A stretch of DNA of 38,693 bases from contig CAIJPN010000184.1 of assembly GCA_903822545.1 (NCBI GenBank), positions 1-38,693 of the forward strand, written 5' to 3'. This DNA comes from an uncultured Anaerolineae bacterium (lineage in GTDB: Bacteria; Chloroflexota; Anaerolineae; Anaerolineales; Villigracilaceae). Shown piece after piece: positions 6,726 through 14,292 of this stretch. The notes beneath the pieces were generated by a model. It did no database searches. It worked only from the letters and a program-made list of their open reading frames with translations, and was not told the origin of the DNA. The translations under genes were made by a program, and so were the position numbers. The first letter of the stretch is position 1, and every line of letters begins with the position of its first letter.

Positions 6726-8366
6726 ATGCACAGACAGATAATCGACGGCCCGGCGCTTAAACAATTGGTGGAAGCGGGCCTGACCTGGCTGCGAACCAAC
6801 CAGCAGGTGGTCAACGCCCTAAACGTGTTCCCCGTGCCCGATGGCGACACCGGCACGAACATGGTACTCACCATGCAATCTGCCTACGCTGAAATTGCCA
6901 GTGCAGGGTATCACAACGCCGGGCAGATGGCTGCCGCAGTTGCCCAGGGCGCGCTGATGGGCGCGCGTGGCAACTCTGGCGTCATCCTTTCGCAGCTCTG
7001 GCGCGGGTTTGCGCGCGGCCTGCACGGGATGGAGATTGTTGATGGCCCCGCGCTGGTGAAGGCTTTTGCCGAAGCCCGCGACACCGCTTACAAGGGCGTT
7101 GTTCGCCCGGTGGAAGGCACCATCCTGACCGTTTCCAAAGACATCGCTGCCAGCGCCGAAGAAGCCATCAAAGAGACTGCCGACCCGGTGGAAATCCTGC
7201 GCCGCTGCGTTGCCGGGGCCGATGCCTCCGTCCAGCGCACCCCTGACCTGCTGCCGGTACTCAAGCAGGCGGGCGTGGTCGATTCGGGTGGCAAGGGGCT
7301 GTTCTTCATTGTCGAAGGAATGTTGCGCTATCTCGACGGCTTGCCGCTCGATGCGCCGCTCATCTCGGTACAGCCGCTATCATCCATGAATCTCGAAAAT
7401 GCCCTGGAAGATGTGGAAGAAGGCCAGGATTGGGAAGTGGTGGTCGATTTCCGTCCGGGAACCGGCTTTGAACTGCAAAGATTCTACGAAAAACTCGAAG
7501 AAATCGGCACATCCATCCAGGTGGGTGAAGGTGAAGGGATGTACCGGATGCACATCCACACCCCGCTGGAAAAACGCTACGAGCCAATTGATTACATCAT
7601 GGGCCTGGGCACGATCACCAAAGTGGCGATGGAAAACTTGCTCGCGCAGATGGATGACATCCAGAGCGGGGCCGGCAACCAGAAACTGGAACTGACTAAT
7701 ATCGAACCGGGGCAAATTGCCGTGGTGACGATTTCGCCCGGCACCGGCATCTCGCGCATTTTTGCCAGCCTGGGCGTGGCAGCGGTTGTTTCGGGTGGGC
7801 AGACCATGAATCCATCCACCAAAGACATCCTTGATGCCTTTGAGAACCTGCCCACCGATAAAGTCATCATCCTGCCCAATAACAAAAACATCATCCTGGC
7901 GGCCAACCAGGCCAAAGATGTCACGGTTAAAGAAGTGTATGTGGTTCCCAGTCGCAATGTCCCGCAAGGGCTGGCTGCCATGCTGCACCTGAATCCAGAT
8001 GGCGATGTGGCCGATGTGGCCGATCGAATGATCAAAGCGATGGAACACGTCATCACCTGCGAGATTACCGTTGCCACCCGCTCGGTTGAAATCGATGGCG
8101 TGACGGTTAAAGAAGGCCAGGTGATCGGGCTGCTCAATGGCAAGCTGGCTGTCGCTTCAGACAGCCTGGAACACGCCACGCTCGAAGTGCTTGCCAAAGC
8201 CGAAGCGATGAACTATGAGCTGATCACCCTTTTTGCGGGTGAAGACCTGAAACATGCCGAGGCCAACCGCATTGCTGACCTGATCCGCGAGAATTACTCT
8301 GGCCAGGAAGTGGAAGTGCAAGACGGTGGCCAGCCGCACTACCAATTCATCATCTCTATTGAGTAA
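6726..8366 (+). CDS. fakA: DhaL/DegV-linked fatty acid kinase, FakA-like (YloV)
   Basis: A 546-residue protein. The N-terminal DhaL (DAK2) nucleotide-binding domain covers about 1-200, with the Mg-ATP motif NVFPVPDGDTGTNM (33-46) and GARGNSGVILSQ. The middle and C-terminal domains match the YloV/FakA family, which binds the fatty-acid carrier FakB and phosphorylates the bound fatty acid. Acyl-phosphate then enters phospholipid synthesis. Two DegV (FakB-like) genes follow directly, supporting the role. GGGAGA precedes the ATG. The family is certain; fatty-acid kinase activity is inferred from homologues and context. Confidence 0.93.
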   Translation: MHRQIIDGPALKQLVEAGLTWLRTNQQVVNALNVFPVPDGDTGTNMVLTMQSAYAEIASAGYHNAGQMAAAVAQGALMGARGNSGVILSQLWRGFARGLHGMEIVDGPALVKAFAEARDTAYKGVVRPVEGTILTVSKDIAASAEEAIKETADPVEILRRCVAGADASVQRTPDLLPVLKQAGVVDSGGKGLFFIVEGMLRYLDGLPLDAPLISVQPLSSMNLENALEDVEEGQDWEVVVDFRPGTGFELQRFYEKLEEIGTSIQVGEGEGMYRMHIHTPLEKRYEPIDYIMGLGTITKVAMENLLAQMDDIQSGAGNQKLELTNIEPGQIAVVTISPGTGISRIFASLGVAAVVSGGQTMNPSTKDILDAFENLPTDKVIILPNNKNIILAANQAKDVTVKEVYVVPSRNVPQGLAAMLHLNPDGDVADVADRMIKAMEHVITCEITVATRSVEIDGVTVKEGQVIGLLNGKLAVASDSLEHATLEVLAKAEAMNYELITLFAGEDLKHAEANRIADLIRENYSGQEVEVQDGGQPHYQFIISIE

Positions 8367-8386
8367 AAAACAACACACGAGGCCAT

Positions 8387-8420
8387 ACGCACTACGGAAT
8401 TTGTTTTCGTAGTGCGTTTC
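8387..8420 (+). terminator. hairpin between fakA and the first degV gene
   Basis: Arms ACGCACTACG (8387-8396) and CGTAGTGCGT (8408-8417) pair exactly around an 11-nt loop, followed by TTCTTTAT. It ends only eight nucleotides before the ATG of the next gene. It may terminate part of the fakA transcript and set a lower level of the DegV genes, or hide their ribosome-entry site. Confidence 0.65.
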
Positions 8421-8425
8421 TTTAT

Positions 8426-9154
8426 ATGAGCATCTGCATTATCACCGATTCCGTAGCAACCTTCCCGGCCACCAGCATTGGGCACCGCAACCTGCAGATC
8501 GTAATGCCGCGCAGCGAAAAAGGCATTCCCCAGTTGCCCACAGCCGGCGATTTTTTGCGCACCTTCAATTCTGTCAACCACGATATGCTGGTCTTGGCAG
8601 CTTCCAGCGATATCTTGCCTGGATTTGAGATTGCCTCCCATGCAGCCGACCAGCATGGCGGCACAAACCACATCACCGTCATCGACTCGCGCCAGATTGG
8701 CGCAGGGTTGGGTTACCTGGCGCTTTCTGCTTGCCAGGTGGCACTCACCGGGCTGTCATTGAACGAGCTGGAAACGCATGTGCGCGCCTCCATCGGCGAC
8801 ATTTACACCATGATTGCCATCAACGCTGGCGCGCGCGATGAAAATACCGAAGAATCAGCTGATGGCACCAGTATTTACTCAATTGATGACGGCCAGCTCT
8901 CGTTTTTCAAAAAAGTGCGCACACGCCGCCATCTGCTGGAAACCTTCCAGGAATTCCTGGACGAGTTTGAGCACCCGCGCGGTATCGCTTTTGCGCAGGG
9001 GCCCGATGGCAGCCTGCGTTCGCGCCCGCTGCGCGAACTTTCGGCCAGCCTGTTCCCGGGGGTTTCATTCAGCGAACAGGATTTCCCGGCGCTGCTGTTG
9101 CCGATCTATGGCAGCGGGTCGGCCTGTCTTACTGTCTATGAGCCGGGGGGGTAA
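8426..9154 (+). CDS. divergent DegV family protein
   Basis: A 242-residue protein related to DegV/FakB fatty-acid binding proteins. It keeps the N-terminal strand with ITDSVATFP and the domain-core stretch VIDSRQIGAGLGYLALSA. It is about 40 residues shorter than the next DegV gene. The usual fatty-acid pocket motif SPTTxxPS and the YIKRSGR segment are not visible; the middle instead reads NAGARDENTEES, rich in acidic residues. It may bind another ligand or have lost fatty-acid binding. There is no clear Shine-Dalgarno sequence, and a hairpin lies directly upstream. Its stop is eight bp before the next DegV gene, implying co-expression. Confidence 0.75.
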   Translation: MSICIITDSVATFPATSIGHRNLQIVMPRSEKGIPQLPTAGDFLRTFNSVNHDMLVLAASSDILPGFEIASHAADQHGGTNHITVIDSRQIGAGLGYLALSACQVALTGLSLNELETHVRASIGDIYTMIAINAGARDENTEESADGTSIYSIDDGQLSFFKKVRTRRHLLETFQEFLDEFEHPRGIAFAQGPDGSLRSRPLRELSASLFPGVSFSEQDFPALLLPIYGSGSACLTVYEPGG

Positions 9155-9162
9155 CCTGCCCC

Positions 9163-10008
9163 ATGAAAATTGGCATCGTCACCGATTCAACCTCGGATCT
9201 GACCCCCGAATTGATCCAACAACACGGCATCGAAGTAATCCCCGCCATCCTGATCGTCGATGGCCAGGCTTATGCCGATGGGGCCGGCATTGCGCGCGAG
9301 GATTTCTACCAGCGCCTGCCAGGCATGCGTACCAGCCCAACCACTGCCGCCCCATCTATTGGCGAGTTCGCAGCGCGGTTTGAGAAACTCTTCGAGGTTG
9401 GGAACGAGCACATTGTCTGCGTCCACGCTGCCGGCCAGCTTACCACCATCATCAACTCGGCCCGGCTGGCCGCCCGGGATTTCCCGGGGCGCATCACAGT
9501 CCTGGATAGCGGTTCACTTTCTCTAGGGCTGGGGTTCCAGGCCTTGGCCGCTGCTGAGGTTGCCCAAAAAAACGGCAGCCTGGAAGCAACCCTCCAGGCG
9601 ATCCATTCCACCCGCGAACGTACCATCACACGCGCATCGCTCGATACAATGGAATATATCAAACGCTCGGGCCGGGTTCCCCACGCGGTGGCGGCGCTGG
9701 GCGAGATTCTCAACATCAAACCGCTCGTCGCGTTGAAAGCAGGCATTTTAAAACCCCTGGGTGCAACCCGCACCACCAAACAGGGCAACGAGCGCACGCT
9801 GGAAATGCTGCTTGAAAGTGGCAAACTCGAACGACTGGCTGTCCTGCATACCAACGCCCCTGGGCGCGCCCACTGGCTCTACGATAACTTTATGCAAACT
9901 GCCCCCCAAAACGCTCCGCCGGGCATTTTGCAACTCATCGTCACCACCGTCATCGGCACGCACATCGGCCCCAATGGGGTTGGGTTTGTGGCCGTAAAGG
10001 CTGCCTGA
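9163..10008 (+). CDS. DegV family fatty acid-binding protein (FakB-like)
   Basis: A 281-residue DegV protein of normal family length. Visible family features are the N-terminal VTDSTSDL (7-14), the pocket loop TSPTTAAPS (about 57-65), VLDSGSLSLGLGFQ, YIKRSGRVP and the C-terminal TTVIGTHIGPNGVG. FakB proteins hold a fatty acid while FakA phosphorylates it at the carboxyl group. The FakA-like gene lies two genes upstream in the same direction, so this is the likely carrier partner. Lipid specificity cannot be read from the sequence. It converges on panC with a 15-bp gap and no clear terminator. Confidence 0.93.
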   Translation: MKIGIVTDSTSDLTPELIQQHGIEVIPAILIVDGQAYADGAGIAREDFYQRLPGMRTSPTTAAPSIGEFAARFEKLFEVGNEHIVCVHAAGQLTTIINSARLAARDFPGRITVLDSGSLSLGLGFQALAAAEVAQKNGSLEATLQAIHSTRERTITRASLDTMEYIKRSGRVPHAVAALGEILNIKPLVALKAGILKPLGATRTTKQGNERTLEMLLESGKLERLAVLHTNAPGRAHWLYDNFMQTAPQNAPPGILQLIVTTVIGTHIGPNGVGFVAVKAA

Positions 10009-10023
10009 CGATACCCCCCCTGT

Positions 10024-10863
10024 TTAGCCCAAAACAAAATTATCAATTAACCTGGTTTTGCCGATGAAGACTGCCAGCGAGAGCAAGGCTTTGTGGTCAA
10101 CGGTTTGCAACTCGGCCAGGGTTGCATAATCAGCACAAGATACATACTGGAGTTGGGCGCGCGGCTCGCTGGAGATAACCTCCCGCACCACCTGGCGGAG
10201 TTTCTCGGCATTGGTTTCACCGCCCTCGAAGGCTCTTGTGGCCGTTAAAAGGGCGCAGTACAACACTGTGGCAGCTTGCCGCTCCTCCGCGCTGAGATAA
10301 CTGTTACGGCTCGACATTGCCAGCCCGTCATCTTCGCGCATGGTCGGGCAGACGATAATTTCAATGGGGTGATTCATGTCGCGGGTCATCTGGCTGATGA
10401 CGGCCACCTGCTGGGCATCTTTTTGGCCGAAATAGGCTTTCTCGGGGCGCGTGGCGTTGAACAGTTTGCTGACGATGGTAGTGACACCGCGAAAGTGCCC
10501 GGGGCGCATGGCTCCCTCCAGCGGTTGGGTGATTTGTTCAACATTTACCCAGGTTTGGAAATCTGGTGGGTACAACTCTTGGGCCGTTGGCGTCCAGACC
10601 AGGTCGACCCCGGCAGCTTCAAGCAATTGCAGGTCGCGCTCCAGGCTGCGGGGATAGCGCGAGAGATCTTCATTTGGCCCAAACTGGGTCGGGTTAACGA
10701 AGATGGTGGCGATGACAGATTGGCATTCGGCTTTGGCGCGGCGGGCCAGCGAAATATGACCTGCGTGCAGGTAGCCCATGGTCGGGACAAGCCCGACCGG
10801 GCCTTTGAGTGTGGCGCGGGCTGCCCAGAGTTCTTCCAGGCTGGAGATGATTATCATGGACAT
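10024..10863 (-). CDS. panC: pantothenate synthetase
   Basis: A 279-residue enzyme that joins pantoate and beta-alanine using ATP, the last step of pantothenate (vitamin B5) synthesis. The nucleotidyl-transferase signature VPTMGYLHAGH (26-36, the HxGH motif), FVNPTQFGPNEDLSRYPR, FGQKDAQQ and the KMSKS-like AMSSRNSYL are all present. Length is normal. AGGAG lies seven nucleotides before the first ATG, which supports this start over the second ATG two codons in. The other pantothenate genes are not in the window. It lies 36 bp downstream of the phosphodiesterase gene, so co-transcription is possible. Confidence 0.97.
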   Translation of the reverse strand: MSMIIISSLEELWAARATLKGPVGLVPTMGYLHAGHISLARRAKAECQSVIATIFVNPTQFGPNEDLSRYPRSLERDLQLLEAAGVDLVWTPTAQELYPPDFQTWVNVEQITQPLEGAMRPGHFRGVTTIVSKLFNATRPEKAYFGQKDAQQVAVISQMTRDMNHPIEIIVCPTMREDDGLAMSSRNSYLSAEERQAATVLYCALLTATRAFEGGETNAEKLRQVVREVISSEPRAQLQYVSCADYATLAELQTVDHKALLSLAVFIGKTRLIDNFVLG

Positions 10864-10899
10864 GCGAAATCTCCTGTGAGTGGTGGCAGGGTTTTTGCC

Positions 10900-11934
10900 T
10901 TACTGGCAAAATGGCACAGCCCGTGGAATCTGGATAACCCCAAAGGCTTCGTAAACAGGCCAGCCATCCCATTCAGCGGGGCGGGGCAGCCTGAGCGCCC
11001 AGGCCGCGGTGGCGGCGGTATCGGTCGTTTGGATGGGGGTTGTGAGCGGCCCGGGGCGCACACCAGGGCCAGAAATGATCCAGGGGATGGTCATATCCTG
11101 TGGATCGCGTGATCCATGGGTTTGGTTATGGCCGCCATGGTCGGCGGTGATGATGATCAGGGTGTTTTCACGCAGCCCGCGCTCATCGAGGGCTTTTAGC
11201 AGCAGGCCAATGGCTTCATCGGCGCGGCGCAGGACGCTTAGTTGTTCTGCTGAGAGCCAGCCATATTCATGGCCCATGGCGTCAGGTGTAGGAAAGTGTA
11301 TGAACAGGACACCAAAGTCTTGAGGAAATTCTTTGATAGTTTCTTCGGCGATGACCAGGTCGCGGTCGTTGATATAGCGGAAATAGGTGAGACTCTCTGG
11401 TTCGGTGATCTGGCTGAGTTTCTGTTTGCCAACGAACATGTAGGTTTGCAGCCTGGCGGCGCGGGCCAGATCGAACAGGTCGATGCCATTGGCATAGCCT
11501 CTTTCGGGGAAGTAGTCGTTCCAGTCGACCCCATGTTTGGATGGGCACAAGCTGGTGAACATGGATGCGTGCGAAGGCAGTGTGGAGCTGGGAAAGATGG
11601 TTTGGGCGCTGAGCGTGTAGGCGCTGGTTTGTATGAAGGCTTGCAAGTTGGGCATGGGCGCCAGGCCGATGGCGTCTGGGCGCAGCCCGTCGATGGTCAG
11701 GATGAAAACGCGTTTAACCGGCGGCTGGGGTGTGAATGTGGCGGTCGGTGTTGGGGTGGGGGTAAGGGTGGCAGTGGGGGTGAATGTTGGGGTAGCGGTC
11801 AGCGTGGCGGTAGGTGGCGGCAGGGTCAGCGTGGCGGTAGGGGTTGCCTGGGGCGCGGGAGACAGGCACGATGTCAGGAAAAAGGCGAGTAATAGCAGCA
11901 GATGAAGCAAGTGTTTGGGTTGTCGGAGTATCAT
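10900..11934 (-). CDS. lipoprotein alkaline phosphatase-type phosphodiesterase
   Basis: A 344-residue protein of the alkaline-phosphatase superfamily (type I phosphodiesterase/nucleotide pyrophosphatase). The N-terminus is a lipoprotein signal ending LTSC (Cys23), followed by a Thr/Pro-rich linker to about residue 70. The catalytic domain shows metal and nucleophile motifs: LTIDGLRPDA, SSTLPSHASMFTS, THFPTPDAMGHEYG-like PDAMGHEYG, and ITADHGGHNQTHG. It should be anchored on the outer face of the membrane and hydrolyse phosphodiester or phosphonate substrates; the substrate cannot be told. The frame extends upstream to 12048 but the ATG at 11934 is chosen because the signal peptide begins right there. 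No clear Shine-Dalgarno sequence. Confidence 0.9.
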   Translation of the reverse strand: MILRQPKHLLHLLLLLAFFLTSCLSPAPQATPTATLTLPPPTATLTATPTFTPTATLTPTPTPTATFTPQPPVKRVFILTIDGLRPDAIGLAPMPNLQAFIQTSAYTLSAQTIFPSSTLPSHASMFTSLCPSKHGVDWNDYFPERGYANGIDLFDLARAARLQTYMFVGKQKLSQITEPESLTYFRYINDRDLVIAEETIKEFPQDFGVLFIHFPTPDAMGHEYGWLSAEQLSVLRRADEAIGLLLKALDERGLRENTLIIITADHGGHNQTHGSRDPQDMTIPWIISGPGVRPGPLTTPIQTTDTAATAAWALRLPRPAEWDGWPVYEAFGVIQIPRAVPFCQ

Positions 11935-12108
11935 GATGGTTAGTCCAATCTGGATTTTTTCCAAAAGAATATGGCAGGGCTTGCTAAAAGTCGCACCCCC
12001 TGCGTAGATTAACTTACAAGAAAGCCCAGGAGAATGTGGTGCACGCATGGAATTTCATTGGTAAAATTAATATATTACCCGATTCACCTGTTTTGAGAGG
12101 AGGAATTT

Positions 12109-12489
12109 ATGCCAGCTTTGAACCGAGTCCAGTTGATTGGCTACCTGGGCAAAGACCCGGAGGGGCGCTTTACACCAACCGGGAAGAATGTGACACATTT
12201 TAGCCTGGGGGTGACACAGCGCTGGAAGTCTGGCGGCGAAACGAAGGAGTACACCGATTGGATTTATGTGGAGGCCTGGGGGCGGCTGGGCGAGATCTGC
12301 GACCAGTATTTGCACAAAGGCAGCCTGGTGTACCTGGAAGGCCGTTTGAAGACCGAGCGCTACGAGGAAAAGGGTGAAACCAAATATGTAACCAAAGTGG
12401 TGGCCCTTTTACTGCAAATGCTCGACCGCAAGGGCGCTGACGAGCCGATGGTTTCGGTGGAGGAGGCGCAGGGCGAGTACGATGCCTAG
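12109..12489 (+). CDS. ssb: single-stranded DNA-binding protein
   Basis: A 126-residue OB-fold protein. The SSB signature is clear: LNRVQLIGYLGKDPE near the N-terminus, FSLGVTQRW, EYTDWIYVEAWGRLGEIC and GSLVYLEGRLKTERY. It coats single-stranded DNA in replication and repair. GAGGAGGAATTT precedes the ATG, an excellent ribosome binding site. Unlike typical bacterial SSB there is no long disordered tail and no acidic tip ending in Pro-Phe; it ends EEAQGEYDA. It may be an accessory SSB, or interact differently with partner proteins. It stands alone, divergent from the phosphodiesterase gene. Confidence 0.95.
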   Translation: MPALNRVQLIGYLGKDPEGRFTPTGKNVTHFSLGVTQRWKSGGETKEYTDWIYVEAWGRLGEICDQYLHKGSLVYLEGRLKTERYEEKGETKYVTKVVALLLQMLDRKGADEPMVSVEEAQGEYDA

Positions 12490-12595
12490 CTGCGAAACAA
12501 GATTCTGCGCTCCTGATGTGTGACGGGGGCGCAGAGTTCATTAATGGCCCGGCGGCCAGCCATAATGTGGGGATTTGCTTTCTGTGTGGATGGGT

Positions 12596-13828
12596 TTAAG
12601 GCTCGAATAACCAGGCTTCAAATTCTGCGCCAGCCGGGCAGGTGGTTACTCCGGCGGGGATAACCAGCAGGGCATTGGCTTGCACTGTGGAAAAGAGATT
12701 CCCTGAACCCTGGTGGCCGGTTAACATTGCCTGGTATTTCCCGTTTCGGAGTTGGACAATTGCTCTCAGGTAGCTTTCGCGTCCATCAGACTCGATGGGC
12801 TCAACCAGGCTGGCCCTGATTGATATTTTGGTTTTCAGCGCGATGCCAGACATTCGTTCCAGGGCCGGTTGGACAAAAACCAGGAAACTCACATAGGATG
12901 AGACCGGGTTGCCCGGCAGCCCGAAAAAGGGAATATCGCGGTAGATGCCAAATGCCAGGGGCTTGCCCGGGCGCATGTTAACTTTCCAGAAGTTGAGACT
13001 GCCTGAGCTTTCCACAACTGATTTGATATAGTCAAAAGCGCCAGCGCCAACCCCTGCCGATGAAATGATGACATCGGGCCGGGTTTGTGCGGCTCGCGCA
13101 AAAATCTCTTGAACGGCCTCCTGGCGGTCTGGTACAACGCCCAGCGAAATTACTTCGCATTCCGCTTTTTGGATGAGCGCGGCCAGCATTGGGCCATTTG
13201 AATCGTAAATTTTCCCAGGTAACAACGGCATTCCTGCCGAAACCAGTTCATCTCCGCTGGAAATGATGGCAACACGCGGTTTGCGGCGCACCGGCACAGA
13301 TGCAATACCGAGCAAAGCCAGTATGCCAATATCTTGGGGGCGTAGCAGGGTGCCATTGGGCAGGATGGCCTGCCCTGGCTGGATGTCTGTTCCGCTCCTG
13401 CGGATATTTTCCCCACTGTTGGCGGGGCGGTAGATGTGGACTTTTTCCGGCAGGTGACTGTCGATTTTGCGGTCATGGCAGTCAGTATCTTCCACCATGA
13501 TGACAGCATCCGCCCCGCCCGGTACCGGCGCGCCGGTCATGATGCGGGCGGCCTGGCCGGTTGAAATCACTTTTTCGGGCATTTGCCCGGCTGGGATATC
13601 TGCTACAACATCCAGTGTAACTGGATGTGCGCTTGTGGCTGTGCGCACATCCTCCATGCGAACGGCAAAACCATCGACGCTGGAATTGTCGAACAGCGGG
13701 AAGTGTATCCCTGAAATCACAGGCTGGGTCAGGATTCGTCCCAGCGCACCATCCAATGGAACCAGGCTGGTTTCCAGCGGCTGGAAGTGGGATAAGATTC
13801 GTTGTTGGGCTGATTGAACACTGATCAT
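12596..13828 (-). CDS. moeA: molybdopterin molybdenumtransferase MoeA
   Basis: A 410-residue enzyme that inserts molybdate into adenylylated molybdopterin, the last step of molybdenum cofactor synthesis. Visible family segments: DNSSVDGFAVR near residues 48-58, IMTGAPVPGGADAVIMVE, the VRPGKPL-like MRPGKPLAFG and GLPGNPVSSYVSF. The loop usually reading GGVSVGDYD is altered to AGVGAGAFD here. Length is normal (E. coli 411). GAGGT lies five nt before the ATG. No other cofactor genes are nearby, so it is an isolated gene. Confidence 0.94.
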   Translation of the reverse strand: MISVQSAQQRILSHFQPLETSLVPLDGALGRILTQPVISGIHFPLFDNSSVDGFAVRMEDVRTATSAHPVTLDVVADIPAGQMPEKVISTGQAARIMTGAPVPGGADAVIMVEDTDCHDRKIDSHLPEKVHIYRPANSGENIRRSGTDIQPGQAILPNGTLLRPQDIGILALLGIASVPVRRKPRVAIISSGDELVSAGMPLLPGKIYDSNGPMLAALIQKAECEVISLGVVPDRQEAVQEIFARAAQTRPDVIISSAGVGAGAFDYIKSVVESSGSLNFWKVNMRPGKPLAFGIYRDIPFFGLPGNPVSSYVSFLVFVQPALERMSGIALKTKISIRASLVEPIESDGRESYLRAIVQLRNGKYQAMLTGHQGSGNLFSTVQANALLVIPAGVTTCPAGAEFEAWLFEP

Positions 13829-14114
13829 GGCGGACCTCGAAAGAACAGATTACCTGAATTTATCACAAGTTGTCATCTTTTGAAATTGTGCTCAGCTATT
13901 CCCAATTTGAAACCAATGGATTTAACGCAAAGTTGCAAAGGCGCCAAGTTTTTTGACTTATCTGCGTAAATCGATAAAAAGACCGGTTAGCGCAACGGTC
14001 AGGTCAAATTTTCTAAAAAACCTTTGCAACTCTGCGCCCTGGCGTTAGGATTCTGGCCCTTTTGCCTGCGACTCAATTTTTAATTTGGAATTACTGATTC
14101 AAATGAAAAAGTTC
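13829..14114. other. intergenic region with repeat element
   Basis: No gene is seen. Most of the stretch is the inverted repeat at 13922-14048; the rest carries the moeA leader on the left and AT-rich sequence before the tRNA promoter on the right. Confidence 0.6.
13922..14048. repeat. TAACGCAAAG-type inverted repeat with internal hairpin
   Basis: The left end (TAACGCAAAGTTGCAAAGG) and right end (CCTTTGCAACTCTGCG then GGCGTTA) are imperfect reverse complements about 125 bp apart. Inside, GACCG (13981-13985) and CGGTC (13996-14000) form a small stem. It resembles dispersed palindromic intergenic repeats, and a one-arm fragment of a similar word set occurs near 435-466. No target duplication was found. 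Confidence 0.65.
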
Positions 14115-14143
14115 TTGACCATGCTCACTATCTGATGTAGAAT
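14115..14143 (+). promoter_or_regulatory. promoter of the tRNA-Arg gene
   Basis: TTGACC (14115-14120), a 17-nt spacer and TAGAAT (14138-14143) form a near-consensus sigma70-type promoter. Transcription would begin around 14150, a few bases before the mature tRNA 5' end at 14158. Confidence 0.8.
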
Positions 14144-14157
14144 ACTGCCTTGCCAAT

Positions 14158-14230
14158 GCCCCCGTAGCTCAATGGATAGAGCGCTTGCTTGCGGAGCAAT
14201 AGGTTGGGTGTTCGAGTCGCCCCGAGGGCA
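14158..14230 (+). tRNA. tRNA-Arg, anticodon GCG
   Basis: A 73-nt cloverleaf: acceptor arm GCCCCCG / CGAGGGC with one C-A mismatch, D arm GCTC/GAGC, anticodon arm CTTGC/GCAAT (outermost pair mismatched), loop TTGCGGA, T arm GGGTG/CGCCC with loop TTCGAGT. The anticodon (14191-14193) is GCG, reading Arg CGC/CGU codons. An A follows the GG of the D loop and the discriminator base is A, both compatible with arginine identity. The CCA end is not encoded. The promoter upstream and terminator downstream show a single-gene unit. The two stem mismatches deserve a covariance check. Confidence 0.87.
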
Positions 14231-14234
14231 CAGC

Positions 14235-14264
14235 AAAAGAGCGGAGAAATCCGCTCTTTTTGTT
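14235..14264 (+). terminator. tRNA-Arg terminator
   Basis: Arms AAAAGAGCGGA (14235-14245) and TCCGCTCTTTT (14250-14260) pair exactly around a GAAA tetraloop, followed by more T residues. It begins five nucleotides after the tRNA. Confidence 0.9.
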
Positions 14265-14280
14265 TTCTTGAGCAGTGTGG

Positions 14281-14286
14281 GATAAT
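14281..14286 (+). promoter_or_regulatory. candidate -10 box of surE, leaderless layout
   Basis: GATAAT ends six nucleotides before the chosen ATG at 14293, directly after the tRNA terminator. No Shine-Dalgarno sequence is present. The -35 region is weak (TTTTGT at 14258-14263, spacer 17), partly within the terminator T-run. Confidence 0.35.
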
Positions 14287-14292
14287 TGCGCC

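Noticed and set aside
8426-9154. First DegV gene as a frameshifted pseudogene
   Set aside because: It is open from start to stop, has good domain-core motifs and normal codon use; a divergent paralogue fits better.
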